A stretch of 64,000 nucleotides of DNA from UBA2029 sp037447125 (lineage in GTDB: Bacteria > Chloroflexota > Anaerolineae > Aggregatilineales > Aggregatilineaceae): contig JBBIHG010000005.1 in assembly GCA_037447125.1 (NCBI GenBank), positions 4,598 to 68,597 of the forward strand, given 5' to 3'. Below the pieces are notes generated by a model. The model was given only the letters and a program-made list of their open reading frames with translations, ran no database searches and was not told where the DNA came from. Position numbers and translations under genes: made by a program. Positions 1 to 9,644 of the stretch are shown here, one piece after another. Positions within the stretch are counted from its first letter, which is position 1. The number at the start of each line of letters is the position of its first letter.

Positions 1-489
1 GGCGATTACTTGGTTGCACAAGCCGAAGCGGGAGCCCAGGCGCTGCAGATCTTTGATAGCTGGGCGGGTGTGCTCTCGCCCGCGGACTACCGCGCCTACG
101 TTCTGCCCTACGCGCAGCGCACGGTCGCCCACGCCCGGAGCGCGGGCGTCCCCGTGATCTACTTCGGCACCGATCTTAATGGGATGCTGCCCTCTGTGCG
201 CGAGACCGGGGCGGACGTGATCGGCGTGGACTGGCGTATCACCATTGACGACGCCTGGGCGCAGCTTGGCGACGGCGTCGCCGTGCAGGGCAACCTCGAC
301 CCGGTCGCCCTGTTCGCCCCTTGGCCCAAGGTGCAGCGCCAGGCCGACGACATTCTGACGCGCGTGGCGAAGCGCCCCGGACACATCTTCAACCTGGGGC
401 ATGGTCTTCTTCCTGAGACGCCGGTGGACAACGTCCGGCGTCTGGTGGATTACGTGCACGAGCGCAGCGCAGCGATGGAGGCGAGCTAG
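1..489 (+). CDS. hemE: Uroporphyrinogen decarboxylase, C-terminal part (cut by window start)
   Basis: HemE removes four carboxyl groups from uroporphyrinogen III to give coproporphyrinogen III in the cytosol. The reading frame is open from base 1, so the gene starts upstream and only about 162 C-terminal residues are visible. Family landmarks are present: AGAQALQIFDSW near the start, the GNLDP motif, and GHIFNLGHG close to the C-terminus, which contributes to the active-site cleft. The TAG stop is directly followed by the GTG of hemH, so the two genes are translationally adjacent and form the visible head of a heme operon with hemY and hemL. Confidence 0.93.
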   Translation, partial: GDYLVAQAEAGAQALQIFDSWAGVLSPADYRAYVLPYAQRTVAHARSAGVPVIYFGTDLNGMLPSVRETGADVIGVDWRITIDDAWAQLGDGVAVQGNLDPVALFAPWPKVQRQADDILTRVAKRPGHIFNLGHGLLPETPVDNVRRLVDYVHERSAAMEAS

Positions 490-1344
490 GTGAGCGTCGA
501 GACGACTGGTGTGCTGCTCATGGCCTATGGCGGGCCGGACTCCCTCGATGACATCCCGGCCTTTCTGCTGGACATTCGCGGGGGGCGGCCGACATCCCAA
601 GACCTGGTTGACGAAATCACCGAGAATTACCGCAAGATCGGCGGGTATTCGCCGCTGCTGGCGCTGACCGAGCGCCAGGCGGCGCTCGTCGAGGCCCGGC
701 TGAACGCGACGGCCCGGCCCGGCCGGCGCTACAAGACCTACATCGGCATGCGCCACTGGACGCCCTGGATCGAAGACGCCGTGGAGCGGATGATCGCCGA
801 TGGCATCGGTCACGCCGTCGCCCTGGTGCTGGCCCCGCACTATTCGACTATGAGCACCGCCAGGTACTTCGCCAAGCTGGACAAGGCGCTGGCCGGGCGG
901 GGCGACGCCTTCAGCTACACGCCGATCACCAGCTACCACGACCACCCGCGCTACATCCAGGCGCTGGCCGAGATGCCGGCGGACACGCTGGTGATCTTCA
1001 GCGCCCACAGCCTGCCCCAGCGCATCCTGGCCCAGGGCGACCCCTACGACGCCCAACTGCGCGAGACGGCGCGCCTGGTCGCTGCGCGGGTCGGCCTGCC
1101 CGCCGAGCGCTGGACGTTTTCGTATCAGAGCGCAGGGCGCACGCCTGAGCCATGGCTTGGCCCGCAGTTGGAGGAGTATGTCGTCACCCTGGCCCGCCAG
1201 GGACATCGGCATCTGCTCTCGGTGCCGGTGGGCTTCGTGGCCGATCATGTCGAGGTCTTGTTCGATATAGACATCAAGGCGCGCCATGCCGCCCAGGCGG
1301 CTGGAGCGCGTGCCCTCGCTCAACGACGATCCGCTTTTCATTGA
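490..1344 (+). CDS. hemH: Ferrochelatase with a C-terminal frameshift
   Basis: Ferrochelatase (or coproporphyrin ferrochelatase) inserts ferrous iron into the porphyrin ring. The GTG start abuts the hemE stop. Visible landmarks are LLMAYGGPDS at the N-terminus, LAPHYSTMS, the metal-handling histidine in SAHSLP (about residue 172), and VPVGFVADHVEVLFDID. The last 12 or so residues of this frame (ARALAQRRSAFH) do not fit the family. The expected ending, LERVPSLNDDPLFIEALADL, is encoded in the +1 frame from about 1301 and runs to a TGA at 1388-1390 that overlaps the hemY start. The gene therefore appears to carry a frameshift near 1298-1303, either a real lesion or a sequencing error. If the frame were restored the gene would span 490-1390. 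Confidence 0.85.
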   Translation: MSVETTGVLLMAYGGPDSLDDIPAFLLDIRGGRPTSQDLVDEITENYRKIGGYSPLLALTERQAALVEARLNATARPGRRYKTYIGMRHWTPWIEDAVERMIADGIGHAVALVLAPHYSTMSTARYFAKLDKALAGRGDAFSYTPITSYHDHPRYIQALAEMPADTLVIFSAHSLPQRILAQGDPYDAQLRETARLVAARVGLPAERWTFSYQSAGRTPEPWLGPQLEEYVVTLARQGHRHLLSVPVGFVADHVEVLFDIDIKARHAAQAAGARALAQRRSAFH

Positions 1345-1386
1345 GGCGCTGGCTGATTTAGTACAGCGAGCCAACGGAGGGCGCCC

Positions 1387-2817
1387 GTGATCTCCCATGT
1401 GGTCATCGCAGGAGGGGGCATCGCCGGGCTGGCGACGGCCTACGCCATGCGCCAGGCGGCGGGCGATCACGGCCTGCCGGTGAAGGTGACGTTGGTCGAG
1501 CGCGAATCCCGGTCCGGCGGGAAGATCGTCACGGATACGCCGTCCGGCTTCGTGATTGAGGGCGGCCCGGACTCGTTCATCACCCAGAAGCCGTGGGCGC
1601 TCCAGCTTTGCCATGAGCTGGGGCTGGCCGAGCGGCTGGTGGGCACCAATGATGCTCAGCGCGCCGTCTACGTCCTGCGCGGCGGAAAGCTGCGTAGGAT
1701 GCCCGACGGCATGCTGCTGATCATCCCCACCCGCCTCTTGCCTTTCGTGACATCGGACTTGATCTCGTGGCCCGGCAAGCTGCGCATGGGCCTCGATCTT
1801 TTCATCAAGCCGCGCCGCGACGACTCCGACGAGAGCCTGGCGAGCTTCATCCGGCGGCGGCTGGGCCAGGAGGCGCTGGAGGTGTTGGCCGAGCCGATGA
1901 TGGCGGGCATCCACGTCTCCGACGCCGAGACGCTCAGCTTGCAGGCGACCTTCCCGCGCTTTGTGGACATCGAGCGCAAGTATGGCAGTCTGACGCGGGG
2001 CATGATTGCCGCGCGCCGGGCCAGCGCCGCCCACGCCAACGGCAGCGGCGCCGCCAAGACGACGATGTTCATGACGCTGCAAGGGGGGTTGCAGGAGCTG
2101 GTCAGCGCGTTGGAGCGCTCGATCAGCGGTGAGGTCCGCCTCAACAGCGGCGTCGCCGGGCGGCAGCCGCTGCCGGGCGGCGGGTATCGTCTGACGCTGG
2201 AGGATGGGGCGGCGCTCGACGCGGATGCGGTTATCCTGGCCACGCCCGCTTTCGTCAGCGCCGGTCTGCTGCGCGATCTGTCGCCGCAACTTGCCGCCAG
2301 GCTGGACGCGATTCGCTACGTCTCGACGGCGACGGTGTCGCTGGGCTACGACGCCCGCGATTTCGGGCACCCACTCGACGGCTTCGGCTTCGTCGTCCCG
2401 CGCAACGAGCCATCCCGTCTGCTGGCCTGCACTTGGACGAGCACCAAGTTCCCGCAGCGCGCCGCGCCAGGGACGGTGCTGCTGCGCGTTTTTGTCGGCG
2501 GGCCGCACCGCGAGGAGCTGGCCGAGATGGACGAGGACGCTCTGATCGGGCTGGTGCGCCAGGAATTGCGCAGTATTTTGGGCGTCAGCGCCGTGCCCCA
2601 GGTGGCGCGCGTGTATCGCTGGCGGCGCGGCAACCCGCAGTACGACGTGGGGCACCTCGACCGCGTGACCGAGATCGAAGGGCTGTGCCCGCCGGGCTTG
2701 TACCTGACCGGCAGCGCCTATCGCGGCGTTGGCATCCCGGATTGCGTGCTGCAGGGCCGCGACACCGCTCGCGAGGTCGCCCTCTATCTGGCCCAGTTGG
2801 CGCCCGTCGCACGCTGA
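1387..2817 (+). CDS. hemY: Protoporphyrinogen/coproporphyrinogen oxidase, HemY/HemG-CgoX family
   Basis: This is an FAD-dependent oxidase of the penultimate or late heme step, 476 aa, the usual length. The N-terminus has the dinucleotide-binding signature AGGGIAGLATAYA followed by VERESRSGGKI at the end of the second strand. The C-terminus carries the FAD-contacting YLTGSAYRGVGIPDCVLQG. The enzyme normally uses oxygen, which suggests an aerobic or facultative host. The GTG start at 1387 overlaps, as GTGA, the stop that hemH would have if its frame were intact, a typical operon coupling. Whether the substrate is proto- or coproporphyrinogen cannot be decided from this window because no hemQ/chdC or hemN is visible. 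Confidence 0.92.
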   Translation: MISHVVIAGGGIAGLATAYAMRQAAGDHGLPVKVTLVERESRSGGKIVTDTPSGFVIEGGPDSFITQKPWALQLCHELGLAERLVGTNDAQRAVYVLRGGKLRRMPDGMLLIIPTRLLPFVTSDLISWPGKLRMGLDLFIKPRRDDSDESLASFIRRRLGQEALEVLAEPMMAGIHVSDAETLSLQATFPRFVDIERKYGSLTRGMIAARRASAAHANGSGAAKTTMFMTLQGGLQELVSALERSISGEVRLNSGVAGRQPLPGGGYRLTLEDGAALDADAVILATPAFVSAGLLRDLSPQLAARLDAIRYVSTATVSLGYDARDFGHPLDGFGFVVPRNEPSRLLACTWTSTKFPQRAAPGTVLLRVFVGGPHREELAEMDEDALIGLVRQELRSILGVSAVPQVARVYRWRRGNPQYDVGHLDRVTEIEGLCPPGLYLTGSAYRGVGIPDCVLQGRDTAREVALYLAQLAPVAR

Positions 2818-2848
2818 GCCGCGGGCGCGGCAGCGAAGGAGCATCCTG

Positions 2849-3790
<942 letters not shown>

Positions 3791-3892
3791 GACACTGCGC
3801 TCGCGCCGCGCCGCTCCTTGCGCTATAACCATCAGCAACAACACCGTTGACACTGCCCGATGCGCCAGCATCAGACAGGGGAGTGAATAGGT

Positions 3893-5731
3893 GTGCATAC
3901 GATCCTCAGCTTTCTAATCGGCCCCCCGCTCCCCACGCAGCGGCTCGCCGGCGAGCGCCTGAACAAGATACGCGCGTTGGCCGCATTTTCGCCCGACGCG
4001 CTGTCATCTATTGCCTATGCCAATCAGGAGATCTTCCTGGGACTGGCTGTTGCCGGCGCGGCAGGGCTGGCGTACTCTCTGCCCATCAGCCTGGTGATAG
4101 TTGGCATTCTGGCGGCGGTAGCCCTCTCCTATGCCCAGACGCTGCCCGCGTATCCGGGCGGCGGCGGATCCTATACGGTGGCCCGCGCCAACCTCGGAGT
4201 GTGGGTTGGTCTGCTGGCGGCATCGTGTTTGCTCATTGACTACGTGCTGACTGCCGCCGTCAGCCTGACGGCGGGAGTGGCTGCCATCGCCTCGGCCTTT
4301 CCCGCGCTGTGGCCCTACCGGATTGAGGTGGCGCTTGCGTTCCTCGTCCTGATCACGCTGGCGAACCTGCGCGGTCTGCGCGAGTCGGGCACGCTGATGG
4401 CCATCCCCGTCTACTTCTTCCTCGCCTCCTATCTGGCGATGCTGGCAGTGGGCCTGGTCAAGGCGCTGCTTGGCTCTCCAGGATCGTTTGACGCGACGGC
4501 GCCCGCCCCCACCGAGCCGCTGACGACCTGGCTGGTGCTCCACGCGCTGGCGGCGGGTTGCACGGCGCTGACGGGCATTGAGGCGATCAGCAACGGCGTG
4601 CCCGTCTTCAGCCCACCTGAAGCAAGAAACGCGACGCGGACTCTGGTGGTCATGGCCCTGTTGATGGGCACGTTGTTCATGGGGAGCATTGGGCTGACCC
4701 AGTACTTCGCGGTCGTCGCCGGGCCAGACGAGACGATTCTCTCGGCGCTGGTCCGCCGTGTGCTGGGGACGAACATCCTGTACGTAGTCGTCCAGACGGC
4801 CACACTGCTGATCCTGGTGGTGGCGGCGAATACCAGTTTCGCCGGTTTTCCGCGGCTGGCGTCGATTCTGGCCCAGGACGGCTACGCGCCCCGCCAGTTG
4901 TCGTTCCTGGGCGACCGGCTGGTGTTCTCCAATGGAATGCTGCTGCTCGCCCTCCTGACAGGCGTCCTGATCGTAGCCTTCAATGGTGATACCCATGCGC
5001 TCATCCCTCTCTTCGCCGTAGGCGTGTTTCTTGCTTTCACGCTGTCTCAAGCAGGGATGGTCGTGCACTGGCTGGAGGCACGCGGGCCGGCGTGGAAGCC
5101 GAAGGCGGCCATCAACGGCATCGGCGCGCTGGCCACGACCATGACGCTGGGCGTAGTGCTGATCAGCAAGTTCGCCGAGGGCGCCTGGCTGGTGGTGCTG
5201 CTGATCCCTTTGCTGCTGCTGGCTTTCCACACAGTCAAGGAGCACTATCGTGAGGTGGCTCGCGAGCTGACGCTGCGCAATGCCGTGCCTGAAGAGGAGA
5301 CACCGCTCCGATCACCGCGCGTTGTGCTGCCCATCTCCGGTGTCCATCGCGGGGTCGTTGAGGCGCTGCGCTATGCCCGCTCCATCTCGGACCGGGTGAC
5401 GGCGGTCTATGTGGAGATCAACCCCGGCGACGCCGACCGCATCCGTCAGCAGTGGGCCAGGTGGGGCCAGGGCGTCCCGCTGGTCGTTGTGCCCTCGCCG
5501 TACCGCTCGATTGTAGGGCCGCTGCTGGAGTACCTGGACCGGCTGGATGCCGAAAGCGGCGACGGTCAGCTTGCCTCGATCCTGCTGCCGGAGTTCGTGC
5601 CGGCCCGGTGGTGGCAACATCTGCTGCATAACCAGACCGCGTGGCTGCTCAAGCTGGCGCTGCTCTACCGCCGGCGCAGACTTGGCAAGGTGCGGGCAAT
5701 CATTGACATTCCCTGGTACCTGCGCGAGTGA
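3893..5731 (+). CDS. kimA: KimA-type high-affinity potassium importer (APC/KUP superfamily)
   Basis: This 612-aa polytopic membrane protein matches the KimA (YdaO) family in length and layout. Residues 1-30 contain the typical SFLIGPPLPTQRL, followed by LSSIAYANQEI, the Gly-rich YPGGGGSYTVA after the second helix, and about twelve hydrophobic helices to residue 450. The soluble C-terminal domain (about 460-612) has a USP-like fold pattern (RVVLPISGVHRGVVEALRYA) and ends in the NQTAWLLKLALLYRR segment typical of KimA. In characterised Firmicute members this domain binds c-di-AMP, which inhibits uptake. I infer potassium import here. The gene follows truncated hemL but appears functionally unrelated to it. 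Confidence 0.83.
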   Translation: MHTILSFLIGPPLPTQRLAGERLNKIRALAAFSPDALSSIAYANQEIFLGLAVAGAAGLAYSLPISLVIVGILAAVALSYAQTLPAYPGGGGSYTVARANLGVWVGLLAASCLLIDYVLTAAVSLTAGVAAIASAFPALWPYRIEVALAFLVLITLANLRGLRESGTLMAIPVYFFLASYLAMLAVGLVKALLGSPGSFDATAPAPTEPLTTWLVLHALAAGCTALTGIEAISNGVPVFSPPEARNATRTLVVMALLMGTLFMGSIGLTQYFAVVAGPDETILSALVRRVLGTNILYVVVQTATLLILVVAANTSFAGFPRLASILAQDGYAPRQLSFLGDRLVFSNGMLLLALLTGVLIVAFNGDTHALIPLFAVGVFLAFTLSQAGMVVHWLEARGPAWKPKAAINGIGALATTMTLGVVLISKFAEGAWLVVLLIPLLLLAFHTVKEHYREVARELTLRNAVPEEETPLRSPRVVLPISGVHRGVVEALRYARSISDRVTAVYVEINPGDADRIRQQWARWGQGVPLVVVPSPYRSIVGPLLEYLDRLDAESGDGQLASILLPEFVPARWWQHLLHNQTAWLLKLALLYRRRRLGKVRAIIDIPWYLRE

Positions 5732-5822
5732 ACGGTGGTGCCTTCCCCTACCCAAAGACTCTCCTGGCAGAAGACCAGCGGCGCATTCCTGCCACAAGCC
5801 TGTGCAAAACTGACAAGATAGG

Positions 5823-5851
5823 TTGCGTAATTGCCCTAGACATACTATGAT
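5823..5851 (+). promoter_or_regulatory. Candidate sigma-70-type promoter for the peptide ABC genes
   Basis: TTGCGT (5823-5828) and TATGAT (5846-5851) are separated by 17 bases in an otherwise gene-free, AT-richer stretch (5732-6034). The next start codon, at 6035, is about 175 bases downstream, which leaves a long leader. The match is moderate, and I see no other obvious element in this gap. Confidence 0.35.
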
Positions 5852-6034
5852 TTGAAGCATACCAGATCGGTCAATTCGGACAGCTTCCCAGAGCCGCCAG
5901 ATGCTCAGTCAGCCCATCGTCACACCTCAGGTCATGTGTAAAGCACTAAACGGTTAAGTACTGGTCAGTTGTCTTGTGTTGCTGTTCGCTGCACACCGTG
6001 TCATGCAGCGAGCAACCACTTCAAGGAGGGAACT

Positions 6035-7609
6035 ATGCGCCGCTTCTTAGTCTTGTTGCTGGTCGTCAGCCTGAGCATAACCTTTGTGGGTGCTGCCAGC
6101 GCTCAGGGAGACGAGAAGGTTCTGGTGGTTGGCCTTTCCGAGGACTACAAGTCGCTCGACCCCAGCCGGGCCTATGAGCCGGGCGGATCGCTAATCCACC
6201 ATTCGGTATACGACACCCTGGTTACATTCCCGCCCGACTCGGTGAGCGAGATTCTGCCCAACCTGGCCGCAAGCTGGGATATTTCTGACGACGGGCTGGT
6301 CTACACGTTCACCCTGCGCGACGACGTGGTCTTCTCCAACGGCGATCCGCTGACCGCTGACGACGTGGTCTTCAGCTTCAACCGTATGAAGAACCTGAAG
6401 GACAATCCGTCCTTTCTGGCCGACACCATCGCCAGCGTCGAGGCAGCCGATGACCTGACTGTCGTCATGACGCTCACCCAGCCGAACCCGGCCATCCTGG
6501 CCACGCTGATCTTTGACGCTTTTTCGGTGATCAACGCCGATGTGGTGCGGGCGCAGGGTGGCACTGATGCTGCTGATGCCGCGCAGACAGATACGGCTGA
6601 GCAGTGGCTGAGGTCCAACTCAGCCGGCACGGGGCCGTACATGGTCGAGAGCTATGAGCCGACCGTGCAGACGGTGCTGGTGCGCAACCCAAATTACTGG
6701 GGCGAGCCGGCCTACTTCGACCGCATCATCATCCGCAATCTGCCGGAAACCGCGACGCAGAAGCTGGCCTTGGAAGCGGGCGACATTGACATCGCTATGG
6801 ATGTCATCGCCGACCAGGTGCCGTCGTTCGAAGCGAATCCGAATATCCAGGTCTTCTCCACGCAGAGCGACACGCTCATCTTCCTGCTGTGCAACCAGGA
6901 CCCGGCGATTGGCGGGCCGGTCAGCAATCCGTTGGTACAGCGGGCCATCCGCTATGCCATGAACTACAACGAACTGCGCTTCCTCAGTGGCAAGGGCGCC
7001 AACACCCCGGCGGCGATGGTGCCCATTGGCTTCGCTGGCGCGCTGGACCCGTCTGAGGGCCTGACCCGCGATCTCGACATGGCGCGCAATCTCCTGGCCG
7101 AGGCCGGTTACCCCGAGGGGTTCGAGATTAACCTCGAGTACCCGGACTGGAACTACATCGGCACCGACTTTGGCATCGTCGCCCAGAAGGTTCAGGCAGA
7201 CCTGGCCGAAGTGGGCATCAAGGCGAACCTGGTTCCGCAGGAATTCCAGGTGTCGCTCGACGCTTACCGCAGCGGGCGACAGGGCTTCAGCCTGTGGCTG
7301 TGGAACCCGGACTACCAGGATACGCTGAACTACGCCGAGTTCCTGCCCGCAGGCAAAGTCGGCAACCGGGCCAACTGGACGGACGCCAACGCCGATCCGG
7401 AGATTCTGGCCCTGCGCGACGCCGTGAAAGTTGAGACTGACGCAGCCAGGCGCAGCGAGCTGTTCCGCGAGATTCAGTTCTACGAGATGGAGAGCGGGCC
7501 GTTCGTGCCCCTGTTCCAGCCCGGCGTTCACTTCGCCTTCCGCAGCGATCTACAGGGCTTCAACTACAACGGCCAGTGGCGCGTTGACCTGACACTGCTG
7601 CACCGCTAG
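6035..7609 (+). CDS. Peptide/nickel-type ABC transporter substrate-binding protein (SBP_bac_5)
   Basis: This is the extracytoplasmic binding protein of a DppA/OppA-class ABC importer, 524 aa. The ATG at 6035 is preceded by AAGGAGGG (6023-6030) at good spacing and opens a Sec signal peptide (RRFLVLLLVVSLSITFVGAA) cut near ASA-QG. There is no lipobox cysteine. The mature part begins LVVGLSEDYKSLDPSRAYEP, the usual start of the family, and YTFTLRDDVVFSNGDPLTAD is the classic conserved block. Two permease genes follow on the same strand, but no ATPase genes are found, so the importer must borrow ATPases or have them elsewhere. The substrate could be peptides, opines or similar solutes. Confidence 0.9.
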   Translation: MRRFLVLLLVVSLSITFVGAASAQGDEKVLVVGLSEDYKSLDPSRAYEPGGSLIHHSVYDTLVTFPPDSVSEILPNLAASWDISDDGLVYTFTLRDDVVFSNGDPLTADDVVFSFNRMKNLKDNPSFLADTIASVEAADDLTVVMTLTQPNPAILATLIFDAFSVINADVVRAQGGTDAADAAQTDTAEQWLRSNSAGTGPYMVESYEPTVQTVLVRNPNYWGEPAYFDRIIIRNLPETATQKLALEAGDIDIAMDVIADQVPSFEANPNIQVFSTQSDTLIFLLCNQDPAIGGPVSNPLVQRAIRYAMNYNELRFLSGKGANTPAAMVPIGFAGALDPSEGLTRDLDMARNLLAEAGYPEGFEINLEYPDWNYIGTDFGIVAQKVQADLAEVGIKANLVPQEFQVSLDAYRSGRQGFSLWLWNPDYQDTLNYAEFLPAGKVGNRANWTDANADPEILALRDAVKVETDAARRSELFREIQFYEMESGPFVPLFQPGVHFAFRSDLQGFNYNGQWRVDLTLLHR

Positions 7610-7628
7610 GTCAGTAGAGTAGCCTGTG

Positions 7629-7662
7629 GGCGGCGGGATTTCGTGGCCGGGATCCCGCCGCC
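7629..7662 (+). promoter_or_regulatory. Intercistronic GC-rich hairpin between binding-protein and permease genes
   Basis: A perfect 11-bp inverted repeat, GGCGGCGGGAT (7629-7639) and ATCCCGCCGCC (7652-7662), encloses a 12-base loop. No T-tract follows, so it is unlikely to be a full intrinsic terminator. Hairpins at this place commonly stabilise or partly terminate the binding-protein message so that it exceeds the permeases. Confidence 0.6.
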
Positions 7663-7687
7663 TGGTTCTGTATCGTCTCGGGGGCTT

Positions 7688-8707
7688 ATGTCGCTGCACC
7701 AGTTCCTGGCTCGTCGTCTGCTGTTGATGATCCCCCTGCTCCTCGGCATCTCGCTGGTGGCCTTCATCATCTCTAATGCCATCCCCGCCGACCCTACAGC
7801 GGCCAACCTTGGCGACAGCGCCGCCGGCGATCCGGAGATCGTGGCGGCATTCCGCGAGAAATGGGGCCTGGACGAGCCGCTGCACGTCCAATACCTGACT
7901 TACCTCTCGAATCTGCTCCAGGGCGATATGGGCACCTCCATCCGCAGCCGCCAACCGGTCAGCGAAGAGCTGGGCCGCTTTCTGCCCGCTACCATCGAGC
8001 TGGCAACCTTCGGCATCCTGGTCAGTCTGCTGGTGGGGGTCATCTTCGGCATCATCTCCGCGGTGTGGCGCAACCGTCCAATTGATTTCACTGTGCGCAT
8101 CCTCTCCCTCATCGGCGTGAGTGCGCCGGTGTTTTGGCTGGCCCTGATCGGGCTGATTGTCTTGTACCTGCGCCTGGACTTGGTGCCAGGGCCGGGCCGG
8201 CTGGACGCCAGAGTGAGACCACCCCCCGGTGTCACTGGCCTCTACACCGTTGACAGCCTGCTGGCGGGGGACTGGCGCACCTTTCGCAATGCGCTGGAGC
8301 ACCTCATTCTGCCTTCCCTGGTGCTGGGAGCTTACTCCGCGGGGCTGATCACCCGTATCACACGGTCGTCCATGCTCGAAGTGCTGTCCATGGACTACAT
8401 GACCACGGCGCGCAGCAAAGGCCTGCGCGAGCGGACGGTGATCACCCGGCACGCGCTTCGCAACGCTCTGATGCCGGTCGTGACCATCATCGGACTGTCC
8501 TACGGGAACCTGCTGTCGGGCGCCGTGCTCACCGAGACCATCTTCGCCTGGGAAGGGATCGGGCGCTATGCCTACAACGCCGCCCGCACGCTCGATTTTC
8601 CCGTCCTCATGGGCGTGAGCATGTTGATCGCAGTCATCTTTGTGCTGATGAATCTGATCGTGGATGTGCTGTACTACTGGCTTGACCCGAGGCTGCGACA
8701 GGCATGA
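7688..8707 (+). CDS. ABC transporter permease, DppB/OppB type
   Basis: This is the inner-membrane permease of the peptide-type ABC importer, 339 aa from the ATG at 7688. An upstream in-frame start at 7643 would add residues encoded by the intercistronic hairpin, so it is disfavoured. The first helix (LLLMIPLLLGISLVAFIIS) is followed by the long extracytoplasmic segment with NAIPADPTAANLGD and by the cytoplasmic coupling region RSSMLEVLSMDYMTTARSKG, the EAA-loop equivalent that contacts the ATPase. Its TGA overlaps the ATG of the next permease gene (ATGA), indicating translational coupling. Confidence 0.9.
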   Translation: MSLHQFLARRLLLMIPLLLGISLVAFIISNAIPADPTAANLGDSAAGDPEIVAAFREKWGLDEPLHVQYLTYLSNLLQGDMGTSIRSRQPVSEELGRFLPATIELATFGILVSLLVGVIFGIISAVWRNRPIDFTVRILSLIGVSAPVFWLALIGLIVLYLRLDLVPGPGRLDARVRPPPGVTGLYTVDSLLAGDWRTFRNALEHLILPSLVLGAYSAGLITRITRSSMLEVLSMDYMTTARSKGLRERTVITRHALRNALMPVVTIIGLSYGNLLSGAVLTETIFAWEGIGRYAYNAARTLDFPVLMGVSMLIAVIFVLMNLIVDVLYYWLDPRLRQA

Positions 8708-9561
8708 GACTGTCAACCAGCAAACAGCGTATGCTCCGCAACCGGGCCCGGCAGAATCCGCTCATGGTAGCCGGCCTGGTGGTCTGCCTAGCCTGGGTGC
8801 TGATCTCACTGGGCGCGGACCAGATTGCCCCCGCCGATCCACTGCGGCAGAACGTGATGGAGCGGCTGCAAGGGCCCAGCGCGCGCCACCCCTTTGGCAC
8901 TGACCAGCTTGGCCGTGACGTGCTGTCGCGCGTGCTGTATGGGGGACGTATGTCGCTGCCGGCGGGGCTGCTGGTGATCGTCAGCGCCACTGTCATAGGT
9001 ACGGTGTTTGGCGCCCTGGCTGGCTATGTGGGTGGCCTGTGGGACGAACTGCTGATGCGCTTCACCGAGATATTCATGGCCTTCCCGATCATCATCCTGG
9101 CGATGGCCATCGCGGCGGCGCTGGGGCCAAGCGTGAACAACGCCGTCATCGCCATGAGCATTGTGTGGTGGCCGAATTACGCGCGCGTGGTGCGCAGCCT
9201 GGTGATCAGCGTCAAGTCCAACGAGTACGTCACCTCTGCGCGCGCCATTGGTGCATCGCCGGCGCGCATTCTCTTCTTCACCGTCCTGCCCAACTGTCTC
9301 GCTCCGGCGGTGGTCATGGCCACGCTGGACATCGGCAATGCCATCCTGATTTTCGCCGGGTTGAGCTTCCTGGGGCTGGGACCGGAGCCTTCGGCGCCGG
9401 AGTGGGGGCGCATGGTCTCCGACGGGATCGATCATTACGATCACTGGTGGCTCAGCACGTTTCCAGGGATCGCCATCTTCACCGTGGTCATGGCACTCAA
9501 CTTCGTCGGCGATGGGCTGCGCGATCTGACCGACCCGCGCACGCGCAAAGCGATCCGCTAG
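8704..9561 (+). CDS. ABC transporter permease, DppC/OppC type
   Basis: This second permease subunit has 285 aa. It has the typical short cytoplasmic N-terminus, a first helix (LMVAGLVVCLAWVLISLGAD), the conserved PFGTDQLGRDVLSRVLYGGR box of DppC proteins, and the ATPase-contact loop with YVTSARAIGASPARILFF. It ends with GDGLRDLTDPRTRK, the usual family C-terminus. The start overlaps the preceding permease stop by 4 bases. Downstream the strand changes (PfkB on minus), so the dppD/dppF ATPase genes that normally follow are missing here. Confidence 0.92.
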   Translation: MRLSTSKQRMLRNRARQNPLMVAGLVVCLAWVLISLGADQIAPADPLRQNVMERLQGPSARHPFGTDQLGRDVLSRVLYGGRMSLPAGLLVIVSATVIGTVFGALAGYVGGLWDELLMRFTEIFMAFPIIILAMAIAAALGPSVNNAVIAMSIVWWPNYARVVRSLVISVKSNEYVTSARAIGASPARILFFTVLPNCLAPAVVMATLDIGNAILIFAGLSFLGLGPEPSAPEWGRMVSDGIDHYDHWWLSTFPGIAIFTVVMALNFVGDGLRDLTDPRTRKAIR

Positions 9562-9644
9562 CCCCGGCGACCGTCGCGATCACTGAACTCCTAGAGTCTC
9601 CCTTGCGTCAAGTGGCCCGGCACCTGGATCATGGCGCAGCCCGC

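Noticed and set aside
4004..5245. 413-residue open frame on the minus strand under kimA
   Set aside because: It is composed of Gln/Arg/His-rich sequence typical of the antisense of a GC-rich membrane protein and has no recognisable domain; kimA on the other strand is clear.
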